NCBI GenBank assembly: GCA_026982075.1
Contig: JALSHU010000014.1
Span: 1-32,595, forward strand
Length of the DNA stretch: 32,595 nt
Direction: 5' to 3'
Origin: Sulfurovum sp.
GTDB lineage: Bacteria; Campylobacterota; Campylobacteria; Campylobacterales; Sulfurovaceae
The notes under the pieces are model-generated. The model did no database searches. It was not told the DNA's origin and saw only the letters and a list, made by a program, of their open reading frames with translations. Position numbers and translations under genes: made by a program. Shown here in pieces: positions 16,682 to 27,575 of this stretch (its first letter is position 1; every line of letters begins with the position of its first letter).

Positions 16682-17896
16682 CTATAGTTCTTTGACCCCA
16701 TTAATATAAAGAGATGACACTTCTTTTGTATATAAAATAGACCAAAGAGCCAACTCATCTACTCTTTTTGGTGCTTCGGGAAGGGTAATAATGGCAAAAT
16801 CTGCCAATTTATCCACTTCTATTTTACCACACTGAAGTCCTAAGATATCAGCTGCATCAGCAGTGACACTTTGAAGAAGTCTTGAGGCTAATTCCTGTAT
16901 GGGAATATCATTATGCAACAGCAAGGCAGCCCTGAGTTCATCAAACATATTTAGGGAATCATTAGAACTTAGTCCATCGGTTGCAATACTATAGGGTAGA
17001 TTTAGATTTTCTATAGCCAGTCTTCCACAGCCTAAATAACGGTTGCTACGCGGGCAATGTGCAACAGAATGTCCCATTTGTGCTAAGTAGTCTAATTCAA
17101 CCTGATTTGCCTGTACACAATGTGTGAAGTGTGTTGGGTAGGTGTCAAATGCATACATAAATTCCTGTATTGTTGTGACGGGTTTAGAAGTTTTGAAATA
17201 TTTTTCAAAAAATAGTTTCAAATCCCCTTCACCATTTTCAAGCCATTGACGTTCTGCTTGAGATTCTAAAAAATGGGCACTCAGGGGGTATTTGTTTTGT
17301 TTTGCAAGTGTGACTGATTTTTGCAAGATAACAGGATGGACTGAATAGGGTGAATGTATGGCAATAGCAGGTGTAATCTTACTCTCTTTAGCGCAGGCTT
17401 CTGAAGCTTTAATGCGCTCTAAAAAATCATTATAAAGCATATCCGCATATTGTGCATTAGAGCCTATAAGTTCATTAAAAAACACTACACGTTGGGGGGT
17501 TTTTTCACATACTTCAAGTTCATTACCAAAGCTTGAAATGGCTCCAAAAGTGCTAATACCTGAAGATAACATGGCTTGACATTCCCTTATCATTATATCA
17601 TTGTCACATGACCCAACCAAATCTTCACGATGTTCAATGACCGTATCAAGCCAAGGCATGAATGAACCATATTTTAGTGAGGTTCTATTGGACGAAAACT
17701 CCAAATGTACATGGGTGTTGATGAAACCAGGAAAAAGTACTGAGTTTGGTTGATTTGTAATCATTTCAGCCTCAGGATATTTTTTTTCTAGCACTTCTAA
17801 TGTATCTATACATCTGATAGTATCTGTAAATGCTACAGCCTGATTTTCTAAGAAGCCGTTGGGGGTGTAAATAAAGTCCGCGGATATTATCTTCAT
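16682..17896 (-). CDS. Amidohydrolase, aminofutalosine deaminase (MqnF)-like
   Basis: FPGFINTHVHLEFSSNRTSLKYGSF, SAHFLES, AHCPRSNRYLG, ATDGLSSND metal-dependent hydrolase motifs. Confidence 0.8.
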   Translation of the reverse strand: MKIISADFIYTPNGFLENQAVAFTDTIRCIDTLEVLEKKYPEAEMITNQPNSVLFPGFINTHVHLEFSSNRTSLKYGSFMPWLDTVIEHREDLVGSCDNDIMIRECQAMLSSGISTFGAISSFGNELEVCEKTPQRVVFFNELIGSNAQYADMLYNDFLERIKASEACAKESKITPAIAIHSPYSVHPVILQKSVTLAKQNKYPLSAHFLESQAERQWLENGEGDLKLFFEKYFKTSKPVTTIQEFMYAFDTYPTHFTHCVQANQVELDYLAQMGHSVAHCPRSNRYLGCGRLAIENLNLPYSIATDGLSSNDSLNMFDELRAALLLHNDIPIQELASRLLQSVTADAADILGLQCGKIEVDKLADFAIITLPEAPKRVDELALWSILYTKEVSSLYINGVKEL

Positions 17897-17959
17897 TTTG
17901 CCTCATTTTTAATATATTTAGATAAAATAATACCTAAATAAAATAAACAAGGTACATCA

Positions 17960-18436
17960 ATGAAAATAGTAGTAATCCAAGGACCAAACTTAAATATGCT
18001 CGGTATTAGAGAACAAAATGTTTATGGACCTATGAAGTTGGAAGATATTCATTCACAGATGAAAGCATTTGCAGAGCAAAATAAAATGGAAATAGAATTT
18101 TTTCAGTCTAACTTAGAAGGTGAAATCGTAGATCGTATACAAGAGTGTATGGGAGATGCAAATGGTATCATTATCAACCCCGCAGCATATACACATACAT
18201 CTATTGCGATTCGTGATGCTCTTGCTGCAGTGCAGATACCTACGTTAGAAGTACATCTCTCAAATATCTATCAGAGAGAAGAGTTTAGACATAAATCACT
18301 CATTGCTCCTGTTTGTGCGGGTCAAATCACAGGGATGGGACCATTTGGTTACCATTTGGCAATGGTGGGGATGACACAGATTTTAAATGAAGTTAAAATG
18401 ATGAAAGAGCAACAAGCCAAAGCACAACAAAAATAG
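17960..18436 (+). CDS. aroQ: 3-dehydroquinate dehydratase type II
   Basis: [53 protein letters not shown]. Confidence 0.96.
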   Translation: MKIVVIQGPNLNMLGIREQNVYGPMKLEDIHSQMKAFAEQNKMEIEFFQSNLEGEIVDRIQECMGDANGIIINPAAYTHTSIAIRDALAAVQIPTLEVHLSNIYQREEFRHKSLIAPVCAGQITGMGPFGYHLAMVGMTQILNEVKMMKEQQAKAQQK

Positions 18437-18488
18437 ACGCTTTACTTGTCAAACAGGAGAATTATATGTTTTCCTAAAAGGGTACTAA

Positions 18489-19508
18489 ATGAATTATATG
18501 CTTAAAGATGAAAATGCAATGTATTATGAATGTGGGTACAGTTGTGATAATGCACTGTACTTACGTTTAGGTTCTGAAGCATTTTTCATTACTGATAGTC
18601 GTTATACTATAGATGCCAGAGAGAATGTAAAAGATGCAAATATAGTGATTAATGGTGACTTATATGCTGAAGCTGTTAACCTATTGAAAAAAAATAAGAT
18701 AAAAAAGATTATTTTTGATCCTAAAGAGTGGACAGTAGCAGGTTTTGAAAAAATGAGCACAAAATCAAAAGTAATATTTCAACCTGAGTTAGATTTTTCA
18801 CATAAAAAACGTATTATAAAGAGTGGTGAAGAACTTAAAATACTTTCAAAGGCTGCTAAACTTGGTGCGAAGGCATTTAAAGCATTGGCAAAAGAGTTTA
18901 ACAGTCTGGGATTAGGTGAGAGTGAATACAAACTTACACATAGAGCAAAAGGTATTTTAGGAGACTTTGGGAAATATGAACTTAGTTTCGACCCTATAGT
19001 TGCTATCAATAAAAATGCAGCCAAACCTCACGCAATGCCAAGCAAAAGTAAATTGTCTTTAGGTGATTTATTGTTGGTTGATGCAGGACTCAAATATAAA
19101 CGGTATTGTTCAGACCGAACAAGAACAGTGTATGTAGGTGATAACTTCAGGTTCAATACCAAAGTAAAATATAAAAGTAAAAAGATACAAAAAGCATATG
19201 ATACGGTGTTAAAAGCACACGATAATGCTATTCGTAAAGCTAGGTCTGGAATGAAGGCCAAGAAGGTAGATGCCCTAACACGTGATATTGTAGAAAGTGC
19301 TGGTTTTGGTAAATATTATGTTCACAGTACAGGTCATGGAGTAGGTCTTGATATTCATGAAATGCCTTATATCTCTTCGAAGTCAGACACCATTATAGAA
19401 GATGGTATGGTATATACCATTGAACCTGGTATCTATATTCCCAATGAGTTTGGTATTCGTATCGAAGATATGGTAGCTATGGTTGACGGGAAAGCACAAG
19501 TATTATAA
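18489..19508 (+). CDS. M24 family Xaa-Pro aminopeptidase/dipeptidase
   Basis: LLVDAGLKYKRYCSDRTRTVYVG, HSTGHGVGLDIHEMPYIS, YTIEPGIYIPNEFGIRIEDMV. Confidence 0.93.
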   Translation: MNYMLKDENAMYYECGYSCDNALYLRLGSEAFFITDSRYTIDARENVKDANIVINGDLYAEAVNLLKKNKIKKIIFDPKEWTVAGFEKMSTKSKVIFQPELDFSHKKRIIKSGEELKILSKAAKLGAKAFKALAKEFNSLGLGESEYKLTHRAKGILGDFGKYELSFDPIVAINKNAAKPHAMPSKSKLSLGDLLLVDAGLKYKRYCSDRTRTVYVGDNFRFNTKVKYKSKKIQKAYDTVLKAHDNAIRKARSGMKAKKVDALTRDIVESAGFGKYYVHSTGHGVGLDIHEMPYISSKSDTIIEDGMVYTIEPGIYIPNEFGIRIEDMVAMVDGKAQVL

Positions 19509-19526
19509 GTAAGCATTGAGGTAACA

Positions 19527-20015
19527 GTGGTAAAAAAAAATATTTTAGATGATAAGCATACACTCATTTTTACGCCACATTACCCTTATGTCACAAAGCG
19601 TAGAGGTGGACATAAAGTTTTACTTGGTGTTGGTGGAAACATAGGAGATGTCCTGCGCCGTTTTGAGCATCTTTTCTGGTATTTGAAACGGTCACATTTT
19701 GTAAATATTGTGGAAACAGCACCTATACTTAAAAATCCTCCATTTGGATATACAGAACAAGATGATTTTTATAATTCATTACTTCTCATTGAAACATATT
19801 TGACACCTAAAGCATTGTTATGTTATATCTTACGTATTGAAAGAGTATTTGGACGTAAAAGAGTATTCAAGGACGCTCCTAGAACATTAGATATTGATAT
19901 CATATTTTATGAAAATGTTAAGATGGATACAAAAAATTTAACACTTCCTCATCCAGAATGGACGAATAGAAATTCTGTAATCATTCCTCTTACTCATATG
20001 AAAGGACAAATTTAA
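19527..20015 (+). CDS. folK: 2-amino-4-hydroxy-6-hydroxymethyldihydropteridine pyrophosphokinase
   Basis: LGVGGNIGDVLRRFEHL, TAPILKNPPFGYTEQDDFYN, RTLDIDIIFY, LPHPEW. Confidence 0.93.
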   Translation: MVKKNILDDKHTLIFTPHYPYVTKRRGGHKVLLGVGGNIGDVLRRFEHLFWYLKRSHFVNIVETAPILKNPPFGYTEQDDFYNSLLLIETYLTPKALLCYILRIERVFGRKRVFKDAPRTLDIDIIFYENVKMDTKNLTLPHPEWTNRNSVIIPLTHMKGQI

Positions 20016-20027
20016 TGAAGGAAAAAG

Positions 20028-21119
20028 ATGATTAACGAAACATTTGTTGCTTCAAACCCCAAAGATGCATACGCACAAGCAGTAGAGAAATATGGTGATA
20101 CTATATCTCTTGTTGCTGCCAAGCAGATAAAGTATGATGATGGTGTTTTGCGTAGTGAAGTCATCATCGCAGTACCAGAGGAGCTCTTTAGGGAACAGTC
20201 ATTTGGACTAAGTCACAATAAAAATCATCAAGAACAAGAAGATGAAGCATTACTTTCTGAAATAGGGGAATTAAAAGCACAATTGGAATTGCTCAAAGAT
20301 AATATCTACCAAGAGTTAGAAGAAGGCAATACGGTTATTACTGAAGTGAAGAAGTTATTTGTGAAAAAAGGTATTTCAACACTATGGTTAGATAGCATTT
20401 TTCAGGCATTGATAGGCACAGATATTGTTGAGGATGCATCCTTATTGGTATCTTATTTGCTCGAAGAGATAGATGCGTCATTACAGATAAAAGATGAAGA
20501 TTTTTCAGTACCAAAGATTATGATGCTTGTTGGGCCAACAGGGGTAGGGAAAACAACCACAATAGCCAAATTGGCAGCGAGATATGCCTATTTACTAGAT
20601 CAACCATATAAAGTTGCCTTAGTAAATCTGGATTCATATAAAGTGGGTGCAGTAGAACAGCTTGAACATTATGCAGATATTATGCAAATTGAACATATTT
20701 GTGTCGGTGATGTAGAGCGTTTTAAGAATACACTTGAACAACGTTTAGGTGATTATGATGTTATACTAGTGGATACAGCAGGCATGTCCCCTTATGATAC
20801 ACATAAATTTATTAAAACAGTTGAGTTTGTTAAAACACAAACACCTAAAAAATTAGAAGTACACCTTGTACTTTCTGCAACAGTTAAATACGAAGATATG
20901 GAAGACATTTATAAAAACTTTTCATTTTTAAATCTTGATTCACTAATTATTTCTAAGTTTGACGAAACAAAACACTTTGGTACCTTACTGAACTTTATGT
21001 TGCTTTACAAACTTCCAATGAGTTATTTTTCTACAGGTCAAGAGGTACCTGATGATTTATTGTTTGCAGATAAAGAGTTTTTGTTAGAGAAGTTTATCGG
21101 TGACATTGATGAAGGGTGA
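20028..21119 (+). CDS. flhF: Flagellar biosynthesis SRP-type GTPase FlhF
   Basis: VGPTGVGKTTTIAKLAARYA, VNLDSYKVGAVEQLEHYADIM, VDTAGMSPYD, ISKFDETKHFG; downstream of folK as in other Campylobacterota. Confidence 0.92.
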   Translation: MINETFVASNPKDAYAQAVEKYGDTISLVAAKQIKYDDGVLRSEVIIAVPEELFREQSFGLSHNKNHQEQEDEALLSEIGELKAQLELLKDNIYQELEEGNTVITEVKKLFVKKGISTLWLDSIFQALIGTDIVEDASLLVSYLLEEIDASLQIKDEDFSVPKIMMLVGPTGVGKTTTIAKLAARYAYLLDQPYKVALVNLDSYKVGAVEQLEHYADIMQIEHICVGDVERFKNTLEQRLGDYDVILVDTAGMSPYDTHKFIKTVEFVKTQTPKKLEVHLVLSATVKYEDMEDIYKNFSFLNLDSLIISKFDETKHFGTLLNFMLLYKLPMSYFSTGQEVPDDLLFADKEFLLEKFIGDIDEG

Positions 21120-21582
21120 AACACAAGCAGTACACCTTGAAAAGATGATGCAAGAGCATAAACTGTATCCAGAGTATGAATTAACGCTACCTCCATTTTT
21201 CGTCAAAAGTAAGGTACTTAAAAAATTATCTGTTGATGATGTATTGTTATTGGGACTGAATGCATTAGATTTTATACTTATGTCTAATGGAAAAATATGT
21301 GCAAAAGTAGAATTTTTAGAAGAAGACAATAGTCAAAAAATTAAAATCATATATTTAGAAAAAGACAGCCTAAAACAGTTAAATACTAAAAAATATGAAA
21401 AAGTAAAATGCCTCTTTTCCATACTTCAGGTTAGAGAACTTAAAGTAGGTCAGAAACTAAGTATTGAACAGCTAGATTTACAAGATGTAAAACTCTTTGT
21501 AAATGATGTATATATAGCAGTGGGTACACTTATAGAAGTGGATGATGAAATTGCTATACAAATAAAAAAAGTTAAAAAATGA
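21109..21582 (+). CDS. Predicted tandem SpoA-domain protein (FliM/FliN/SctQ C-ring-like)
   Basis: C-terminal half ELKVGQKLSIEQLDLQDVKLFVNDVYIAVGTLIEVDDEIAIQIKKV fits the SpoA consensus; N-terminal half LKKLSVDDVLLLGLNALDFILMSNGKICAKVEFLEE is a weaker second repeat; ATG overlaps flhF stop. Confidence 0.6.
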   Translation: MKGETQAVHLEKMMQEHKLYPEYELTLPPFFVKSKVLKKLSVDDVLLLGLNALDFILMSNGKICAKVEFLEEDNSQKIKIIYLEKDSLKQLNTKKYEKVKCLFSILQVRELKVGQKLSIEQLDLQDVKLFVNDVYIAVGTLIEVDDEIAIQIKKVKK

Positions 21583-21630
21583 ATAAAATAGAAAAGATAA
21601 GAATCAAAAATAAACACGGTGAGGTATACA

Positions 21631-22656
21631 ATGACTAAAGGAAAAAAAGTATTGGTAGGTATGAGTGGAGGTGTTGACTCAACAGTAACGGCAATCCTTC
21701 TTCAAAAAGAAGGATATGAAGTAGAAGGGGTGTATATGAAATTACACCATAAGCCAGGTTATCATGAATCTAATTTTACAAAAGCCCAAAGAGTTGCAGA
21801 TTATTTAGGAATAAAAGTCCATTTTCATGATTTATCAAGTGAGTTCAAAAATGAAGTATATGATTATTTTGTAGAGAGTTACAAGGAAGGTTTAACCCCT
21901 AACCCTTGTGTGATGTGTAACCGTACAATCAAGTTTGGAAAGATGGTTGAATTTGCAGACAGTATTGGGGCGGAGTATGTAGCTACTGGGCATTATATAA
22001 AATGTGACGGTGAATTTATTTATATGGCAGAAGATCCCAATAAAGATCAGAGTTATTTTCTATGTGAGGTCAAAAAGGAGGTATTGCCACGTCTCATTTT
22101 TCCATTAGGAACTTGGGTAAAACCAGATGTCAAAGCGTATGCAGCTAATATCGATGTATTAAAAGACTTTGCTACACAAGCAGAAAGCTCTGAAATCTGT
22201 TTTGTGGAGAATACTTATGATGAAGTTTTAGCTAAACATATGGATATAGATATGCCAGGTGAAACTTTGGATACAGAAGGTAATGTGATAGGTACACATA
22301 AAGGGTATATGCATTATACGATTGGAAAAAGAAGAGGTTTTTTTGTCGATGGCGCACATGATCCACATTTTGTTTTAGAGATAAAAGCAGATACAAATCA
22401 GATTGTAGTAGGTACTAAAGAAAAATTAGAAGAACATGCCTTTGAAGTAAAACAAATAAATCTTTTTAAAGAACTTAGTGAATTCGACTGTAAGGTAAAA
22501 GTACGTTATCGAACACAGGCAGTACCTTGCCATGTTTCCATTCATGATGGTAGGGCGAAAGTGACGCTGGAAGAACCCGTTTTTGGACTTGCAAAAGGAC
22601 AAATAGCTGCTTTTTATGAAGAGGATAAATTATTAGGTGGAGGCGTTATCTGCTAA
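21631..22656 (+). CDS. mnmA: tRNA-specific 2-thiouridylase MnmA
   Basis: [64 protein letters not shown] at 21631 preferred over upstream GTG. Confidence 0.96.
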   Translation: MTKGKKVLVGMSGGVDSTVTAILLQKEGYEVEGVYMKLHHKPGYHESNFTKAQRVADYLGIKVHFHDLSSEFKNEVYDYFVESYKEGLTPNPCVMCNRTIKFGKMVEFADSIGAEYVATGHYIKCDGEFIYMAEDPNKDQSYFLCEVKKEVLPRLIFPLGTWVKPDVKAYAANIDVLKDFATQAESSEICFVENTYDEVLAKHMDIDMPGETLDTEGNVIGTHKGYMHYTIGKRRGFFVDGAHDPHFVLEIKADTNQIVVGTKEKLEEHAFEVKQINLFKELSEFDCKVKVRYRTQAVPCHVSIHDGRAKVTLEEPVFGLAKGQIAAFYEEDKLLGGGVIC

Positions 22657-22657
22657 G

Positions 22658-23167
22658 TTATTCTTTTTTCTTAGAACGTCTTTTTTCTTCCTTTTCAGAC
22701 TTCTCTTCTTTCACTGACTTGATCCAGAGCCAATTGAGTGCAAAATAAATCAGTGTAGAAACAACGATAGAATAAAAAGCCGTACCTACGTATAATGGGA
22801 TAAAAATATCTCCTATATTGTCTGAAAACCATTCTAGGTTAAGCTCAATATCTTTAATGTTTTCGTGACCTAAAATGAAATTACCAGTAAGGTATTCTAT
22901 ATAATACATTGGTGGCATCGTAAAAGGGTTGGAGAGCCAAACCATAGCAATGGCTATGGGAACATTGAATCGTATAAAAGGGGTAGTAGCCACAACAGCT
23001 AACATTTGCATAGGCATAGGTATAAATCCCCAAAACAAACCAACAAATACACCTCTTGTAACCATTTTTCTATTGATATTGAAATAAGCTCTAGGAAGAT
23101 TGTATTTATCTAAAAAAGTATCTATTTTACCTCGACCTGAAGTTTTTTTTCTAAAGAATTTACGCAT
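22658..23167 (-). CDS. DUF2062 domain membrane protein
   Basis: FVGLFWGFIPMPMQMLAVVATTPFIRFNVPIAIAMVWLSNPFTMPPMYYIEYLTG. Confidence 0.85.
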   Translation of the reverse strand: MRKFFRKKTSGRGKIDTFLDKYNLPRAYFNINRKMVTRGVFVGLFWGFIPMPMQMLAVVATTPFIRFNVPIAIAMVWLSNPFTMPPMYYIEYLTGNFILGHENIKDIELNLEWFSDNIGDIFIPLYVGTAFYSIVVSTLIYFALNWLWIKSVKEEKSEKEEKRRSKKKE

Positions 23168-23289
23168 TAGAGATGTCCATAATTATCATTTAACATGCAT
23201 AAGTGTAATACCCTATGCCTTTAAATCCCCTTTTTATGATGTTTTGTGTAAAATACACCTAATAAAATAGACACAAAGGTACAATATAT

Positions 23290-24225
23290 ATGAGTGGATA
23301 TATGATATTTTCCGGAACATCAAACCCTGAACTCTCTGAAGAGATAGCTAAGTATCTCGAAATGCCTCTTTCTAAAGCAAGTATCAAACGTTTTTCAGAT
23401 GGCGAAATCTCTGTGCAAATAGCAGAGTCTGTACGCGGTAAAGATGTTTTTATCATACAACCCACCTCTGCACCAGCCAACTCCAATCTTATGGAACTGT
23501 TGATTATAACAGATGCGTTGAAACGTTCTTCAGCCAAGTCTATCACTGCTGTAGTGCCTTATTATGGGTATGCGAGACAAGACAGGAAAGCAGCACCAAG
23601 GGTACCGATTACCGCAAAACTTGTGGCAAACCTCATGGAAACATCAGGTATTACACGTATGGTTACTGTGGATCTTCATGCCTCTCAGATACAGGGTTTC
23701 TTTGATATTCCTGTTGATAATCTTTATGGGGCTATTTTATTTATGGATTATATTAAGGCAAAAAACTTTAAAAACCCAGTCATTGCTTCTCCAGATATAG
23801 GAGGTGTTGCTAGAGCTAGGTATTTTGCCAATAAGCTTGGTTTAGATATGGTTATTGTGGATAAACGTCGTGAAAAAGCAAATGAGTCTGAAGTGATGAA
23901 TGTCATTGGAGAAGTAAAAGGTAAAGATATTATATTGATTGATGATATGATAGATACAGCAGGAACTATGGTAAAAGGTGCAGCTGCACTAAAAGCATTG
24001 GGTGCGAACTCAGTGATGGCATGTTGTACCCATCCTGTACTTTCCGGTCCAGCCTATGAACGCATAGAAGAGGGTGAATTAGATGAGTTAGTAGTAGCAA
24101 ATACCATCCCTATGACAAAAGCATCTTCCAAAATCAAGATGCTTTCAACAGCTTCTATGTTAGGTGAAGTAATACGTAGAGTACATAATAATGAGAGTGT
24201 AAACTCTTTATTTGAGACTAATTAA
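23290..24225 (+). CDS. prs: Ribose-phosphate pyrophosphokinase
   Basis: [56 protein letters not shown]. Confidence 0.97.
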   Translation: MSGYMIFSGTSNPELSEEIAKYLEMPLSKASIKRFSDGEISVQIAESVRGKDVFIIQPTSAPANSNLMELLIITDALKRSSAKSITAVVPYYGYARQDRKAAPRVPITAKLVANLMETSGITRMVTVDLHASQIQGFFDIPVDNLYGAILFMDYIKAKNFKNPVIASPDIGGVARARYFANKLGLDMVIVDKRREKANESEVMNVIGEVKGKDIILIDDMIDTAGTMVKGAAALKALGANSVMACCTHPVLSGPAYERIEEGELDELVVANTIPMTKASSKIKMLSTASMLGEVIRRVHNNESVNSLFETN

Positions 24226-26036
24226 TGGTAAATAAGGTACCTCAGACGAATATCCGTAACTTTTCGATTATTGCACATATTGACCATGGTAAGTCTACAT
24301 TGGCAGACCGTATTATACAAGAGTGTGGGGCAGTGAGTGATAGACAGATGTCTGCACAGGTCATGGATACTATGGATATCGAAAAAGAACGAGGTATTAC
24401 CATTAAAGCTCAGTCTGTACGCTTGGATTATGAAAAAGATGGAGAACATTATATTCTTAATCTCATTGATACTCCGGGTCATGTAGATTTTTCATACGAA
24501 GTAAGCCGTTCTTTAGCTTCGAGTGATGGGGCACTTCTCATTGTAGATGCAGCACAAGGTGTAGAAGCCCAGACTATTGCCAATGTATATATTGCTATAG
24601 AAAATGACCTGGAGTTACTCCCCGTAGTGAATAAAATTGACCTTCCCGCGGCTGATCCAGACAGAGTTCTTGCCGAACTTGAAGAAGCCATAGGTATCGA
24701 TGCTACTGAACATAACTTAGTCTCAGCAAAAACTGGAGAAGGTGTAGCTGAACTTGTAGATAGTATAGTCGAACGTATCCCCGCGCCAGTAGGTGATGAT
24801 GATGCACCACTTAAAGCACTTATTTATGATTCATGGTTTGATAATTACTTAGGTGCTTTAGCCCTTATACGTGTGTTTGACGGGAAGATAACTAAAGGTC
24901 AAATGGCAAAAGTAATGGGTACAAAAGATGACCATCAAGTACTTAACTTGATGTATCCTAATCCGATTGCTCCTATTAAAACAGATGAAATACGCACTGG
25001 AGAGATAGGCATCGTAGTCATGGGACTTAAAACAGTCGATTCTCTAAAAGTGGGAGATACCATTACTGATGTAAAAAATCCTACTGCGGAGCCTATCCAT
25101 GGTTTTGAGCCTGCTAAACCTTTTGTATTCGCGGGGATATACCCTATAGAAACAGATCGTTTTGAAGATTTACGTGATGCATTAAATAAACTTAAACTTA
25201 ATGATTCATCACTTTCTTTTGAACCTGAGAGTTCTATGGCTCTTGGTTCTGGGTTCAGGACAGGTTTTTTGGGAATGCTCCATATGGAAGTGATTAAAGA
25301 GCGTTTAGAACGTGAGTTTAACCTCGAACTTATCGCCACAGCACCAACGGTAGTTTATAGAGTAGAACAAACCAACGGAGAAGAGATTGAGATACAAAAC
25401 CCTTCAGAACTTCCCGAACCACAAAAGATTTCTAAAGTATATGAACCTTATGTTAAAGCGACGATATTAACACCACAAGAATATCTAGGTAACCTAATTA
25501 AACTACTCAATGATCGCCGTGGGGTACAAATAAAGATGGATTATCTTAACGAAACCAGGGTACTGTTAGAATATGATATTCCTATGAACGAAATAGTCAT
25601 GGATTTTTATGATAAATTAAAGTCTATAACGAAAGGATATGCAAGTTTTGATTATGAACCTATAGGGTTCAGGGAAGGTAAATTGGTCAAACTTGACATA
25701 CGGGTGGCAGGAGATGTGGTAGATTCACTCTCTATCATTGTTCCTGAAGAGAAAGCACGTACTCGTGGTCTTGCTTTTGTTGCACAGCTTAAAGAACTCA
25801 TCCCTAGACAGTTGTTTGAAGTAGCTATTCAAGCGAGTATTGGTAACAATGTTATCGCACGTTCTAACGTAAAATCAATGGGTAAAAATGTGACTGCAAA
25901 ATGTTATGGTGGAGATATTACGCGTAAAAGAAAACTTTTAGAAAAACAAAAAGCAGGGAAAAAACGTATGAAATCTATTGGAAAAGTACAAGTGCCTCAA
26001 GAGGCGTTCATGGCCGTATTGAAGTTGGATAGTTAA
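24225..26036 (+). CDS. lepA: Elongation factor 4 (LepA)
   Basis: [48 protein letters not shown]; 603 aa. Confidence 0.97.
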   Translation: MVNKVPQTNIRNFSIIAHIDHGKSTLADRIIQECGAVSDRQMSAQVMDTMDIEKERGITIKAQSVRLDYEKDGEHYILNLIDTPGHVDFSYEVSRSLASSDGALLIVDAAQGVEAQTIANVYIAIENDLELLPVVNKIDLPAADPDRVLAELEEAIGIDATEHNLVSAKTGEGVAELVDSIVERIPAPVGDDDAPLKALIYDSWFDNYLGALALIRVFDGKITKGQMAKVMGTKDDHQVLNLMYPNPIAPIKTDEIRTGEIGIVVMGLKTVDSLKVGDTITDVKNPTAEPIHGFEPAKPFVFAGIYPIETDRFEDLRDALNKLKLNDSSLSFEPESSMALGSGFRTGFLGMLHMEVIKERLEREFNLELIATAPTVVYRVEQTNGEEIEIQNPSELPEPQKISKVYEPYVKATILTPQEYLGNLIKLLNDRRGVQIKMDYLNETRVLLEYDIPMNEIVMDFYDKLKSITKGYASFDYEPIGFREGKLVKLDIRVAGDVVDSLSIIVPEEKARTRGLAFVAQLKELIPRQLFEVAIQASIGNNVIARSNVKSMGKNVTAKCYGGDITRKRKLLEKQKAGKKRMKSIGKVQVPQEAFMAVLKLDS

Positions 26037-26037
26037 A

Positions 26038-26391
26038 ATGACTCTTATACCAGTAGAATCAGATAAAAAAACCATAGCAGCACGTTTTAGAAAAGCACAC
26101 TCTTTTGCTTTTTTGGATGAAGGACAGGTATTTATACAAGAAAACCCTCATAAAACATCAAAATCACCAGAGTTTTTTGAGTATTTCAAAACGCTTAATG
26201 TGGATACTTTATATATTAAAGAACTTGGATATAAAACGTTACTTACATTACTTGAGTTAGGTGTGACAGTCTATTTGATACAGAATGCAGAAAAATATAA
26301 CCGTATCAAACCCAATGAACTGCTTTTACTTGATGCTAACAATGCCAAAGAATATTGTTCTTTAGGACATAATGACAAAGAAGTAAAATAG
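26038..26391 (+). CDS. Conserved hypothetical protein, possibly NifX/NifB-associated-domain-like
   Basis: 117 aa, ATG right after lepA, IPVESDKKTIAARFRKAHSFAFLDEG...LGVTVYLI. Confidence 0.55.
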   Translation: MTLIPVESDKKTIAARFRKAHSFAFLDEGQVFIQENPHKTSKSPEFFEYFKTLNVDTLYIKELGYKTLLTLLELGVTVYLIQNAEKYNRIKPNELLLLDANNAKEYCSLGHNDKEVK

Positions 26392-26837
26392 TGGGTTGGG
26401 CTATCCATCTGCATTTAGTGGCTGCTATAGCATGGATTGGTGGAGCTTTTTTTATGTTTTTACTCGGGGTGAGTCTTCGAAAAAAAGAGGATCAAGATGC
26501 TGTTTACCCCCGTATAGGTCCTATATATGGATACTTTGAGACGGGAGCATTGATTATTTTACTCTTTACAGGGTATACGATGATCAACAATAATGGTTTA
26601 ATTACTATATTGTTTTCCAATGTGAGTAATGAAGTAATAGATGCATTACGTATAAAATTACAAATAGTTGCAGTTATTTTTGTCCTTACAGTGATACATA
26701 TGACTATTAGTTTAATGACATTACATAAAATGAAAACACCGATACAAAAACTCTTCTCTAAAGGTTCATCAATGGGAATATTTTTATTGAACCTTGTTGT
26801 TCTACATTATGCAATGGTTTTACGAGACATATTGTAA
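26391..26837 (+). CDS. CopD/DUF2269-like integral membrane protein
   Basis: GTG start overlapping preceding stop; IHLHLVAAIAWIGGAFFMFLLGV and three further hydrophobic segments. Confidence 0.6.
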   Translation: MGWAIHLHLVAAIAWIGGAFFMFLLGVSLRKKEDQDAVYPRIGPIYGYFETGALIILLFTGYTMINNNGLITILFSNVSNEVIDALRIKLQIVAVIFVLTVIHMTISLMTLHKMKTPIQKLFSKGSSMGIFLLNLVVLHYAMVLRDIL

Positions 26838-26936
26838 TACATAAGCTTAACAATCTACTATATTTAAAAAATATACGTCATAATATAGATAATCTATCAA
26901 TGTAATATATTTTTTAAATCATAAAAGGGATTAGAG

Positions 26937-27518
26937 ATGAATGATAAAATCAGAGATATGATGAATGATATAGAAGAGATGAAAAAAAAACTTTTATCTG
27001 AAATTCAACGGCATGAAAAAAATGTGAGTTATGAAATACAAAATGGATATGTACGATTTGAAAAAGAAGTAGTAAAGAAGCAAAAAGAAAATATGAAAAA
27101 TATTTTAGCTTATTTAAAAGATATTCCTTTGCTACATTTTATGAGCTCACCTATCATTTATGGGATGATTATCCCTGCGGTACTTTTTGATATGATACTT
27201 TTTGCCTATCAAAATATTATATTTCGTATTTATAAATTTGAATTTGTTAAACGAAGTGATTATATTATATTTGACCGTCACTATCTTGGGTATTTAAATT
27301 TTATTGAAAAATTAAACTGCATGTATTGTTCTTATTTTAATGGTTTGATGCATTATGCCGCAGCTATAGCAGGCAGAACAGAACTTTATTTTTGTCCCAT
27401 TAAACATGCAAAAAAAATAGTGTATGAGCATACACATTATAAGGATTTTTTAGTTTATGGCGATGATGAATATCAAAATAAACTGAAAGAACTTCGTGAT
27501 AAATTTCAAATAAGATAA
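26937..27518 (+). CDS. Membrane-associated protein with conserved-looking Cys motif, unknown function
   Basis: 193 aa; AGGGATTAGAG RBS; coiled N-terminus, hydrophobic segment, KLNCMYCSYFNGLMHYAAAIAGRTELYFCPIKHAKK. Confidence 0.65.
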   Translation: MNDKIRDMMNDIEEMKKKLLSEIQRHEKNVSYEIQNGYVRFEKEVVKKQKENMKNILAYLKDIPLLHFMSSPIIYGMIIPAVLFDMILFAYQNIIFRIYKFEFVKRSDYIIFDRHYLGYLNFIEKLNCMYCSYFNGLMHYAAAIAGRTELYFCPIKHAKKIVYEHTHYKDFLVYGDDEYQNKLKELRDKFQIR

Positions 27519-27562
27519 TGCCTTGATTTTTATATCAAGCTTGTGTTTGGTGTATTATTTGC

Positions 27563-27575
27563 TATAATTTACTTA
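27563..27575 (+). promoter_or_regulatory. -10 element of SIR2 gene, placed for leaderless transcript
   Basis: TATAAT at 27563-27568, start codon at 27575, no RBS between. Confidence 0.55.

Noticed and set aside
24935-25339. Minus-strand 134-aa ORF
   Set aside because: Antisense to lepA; no motif or RBS support.
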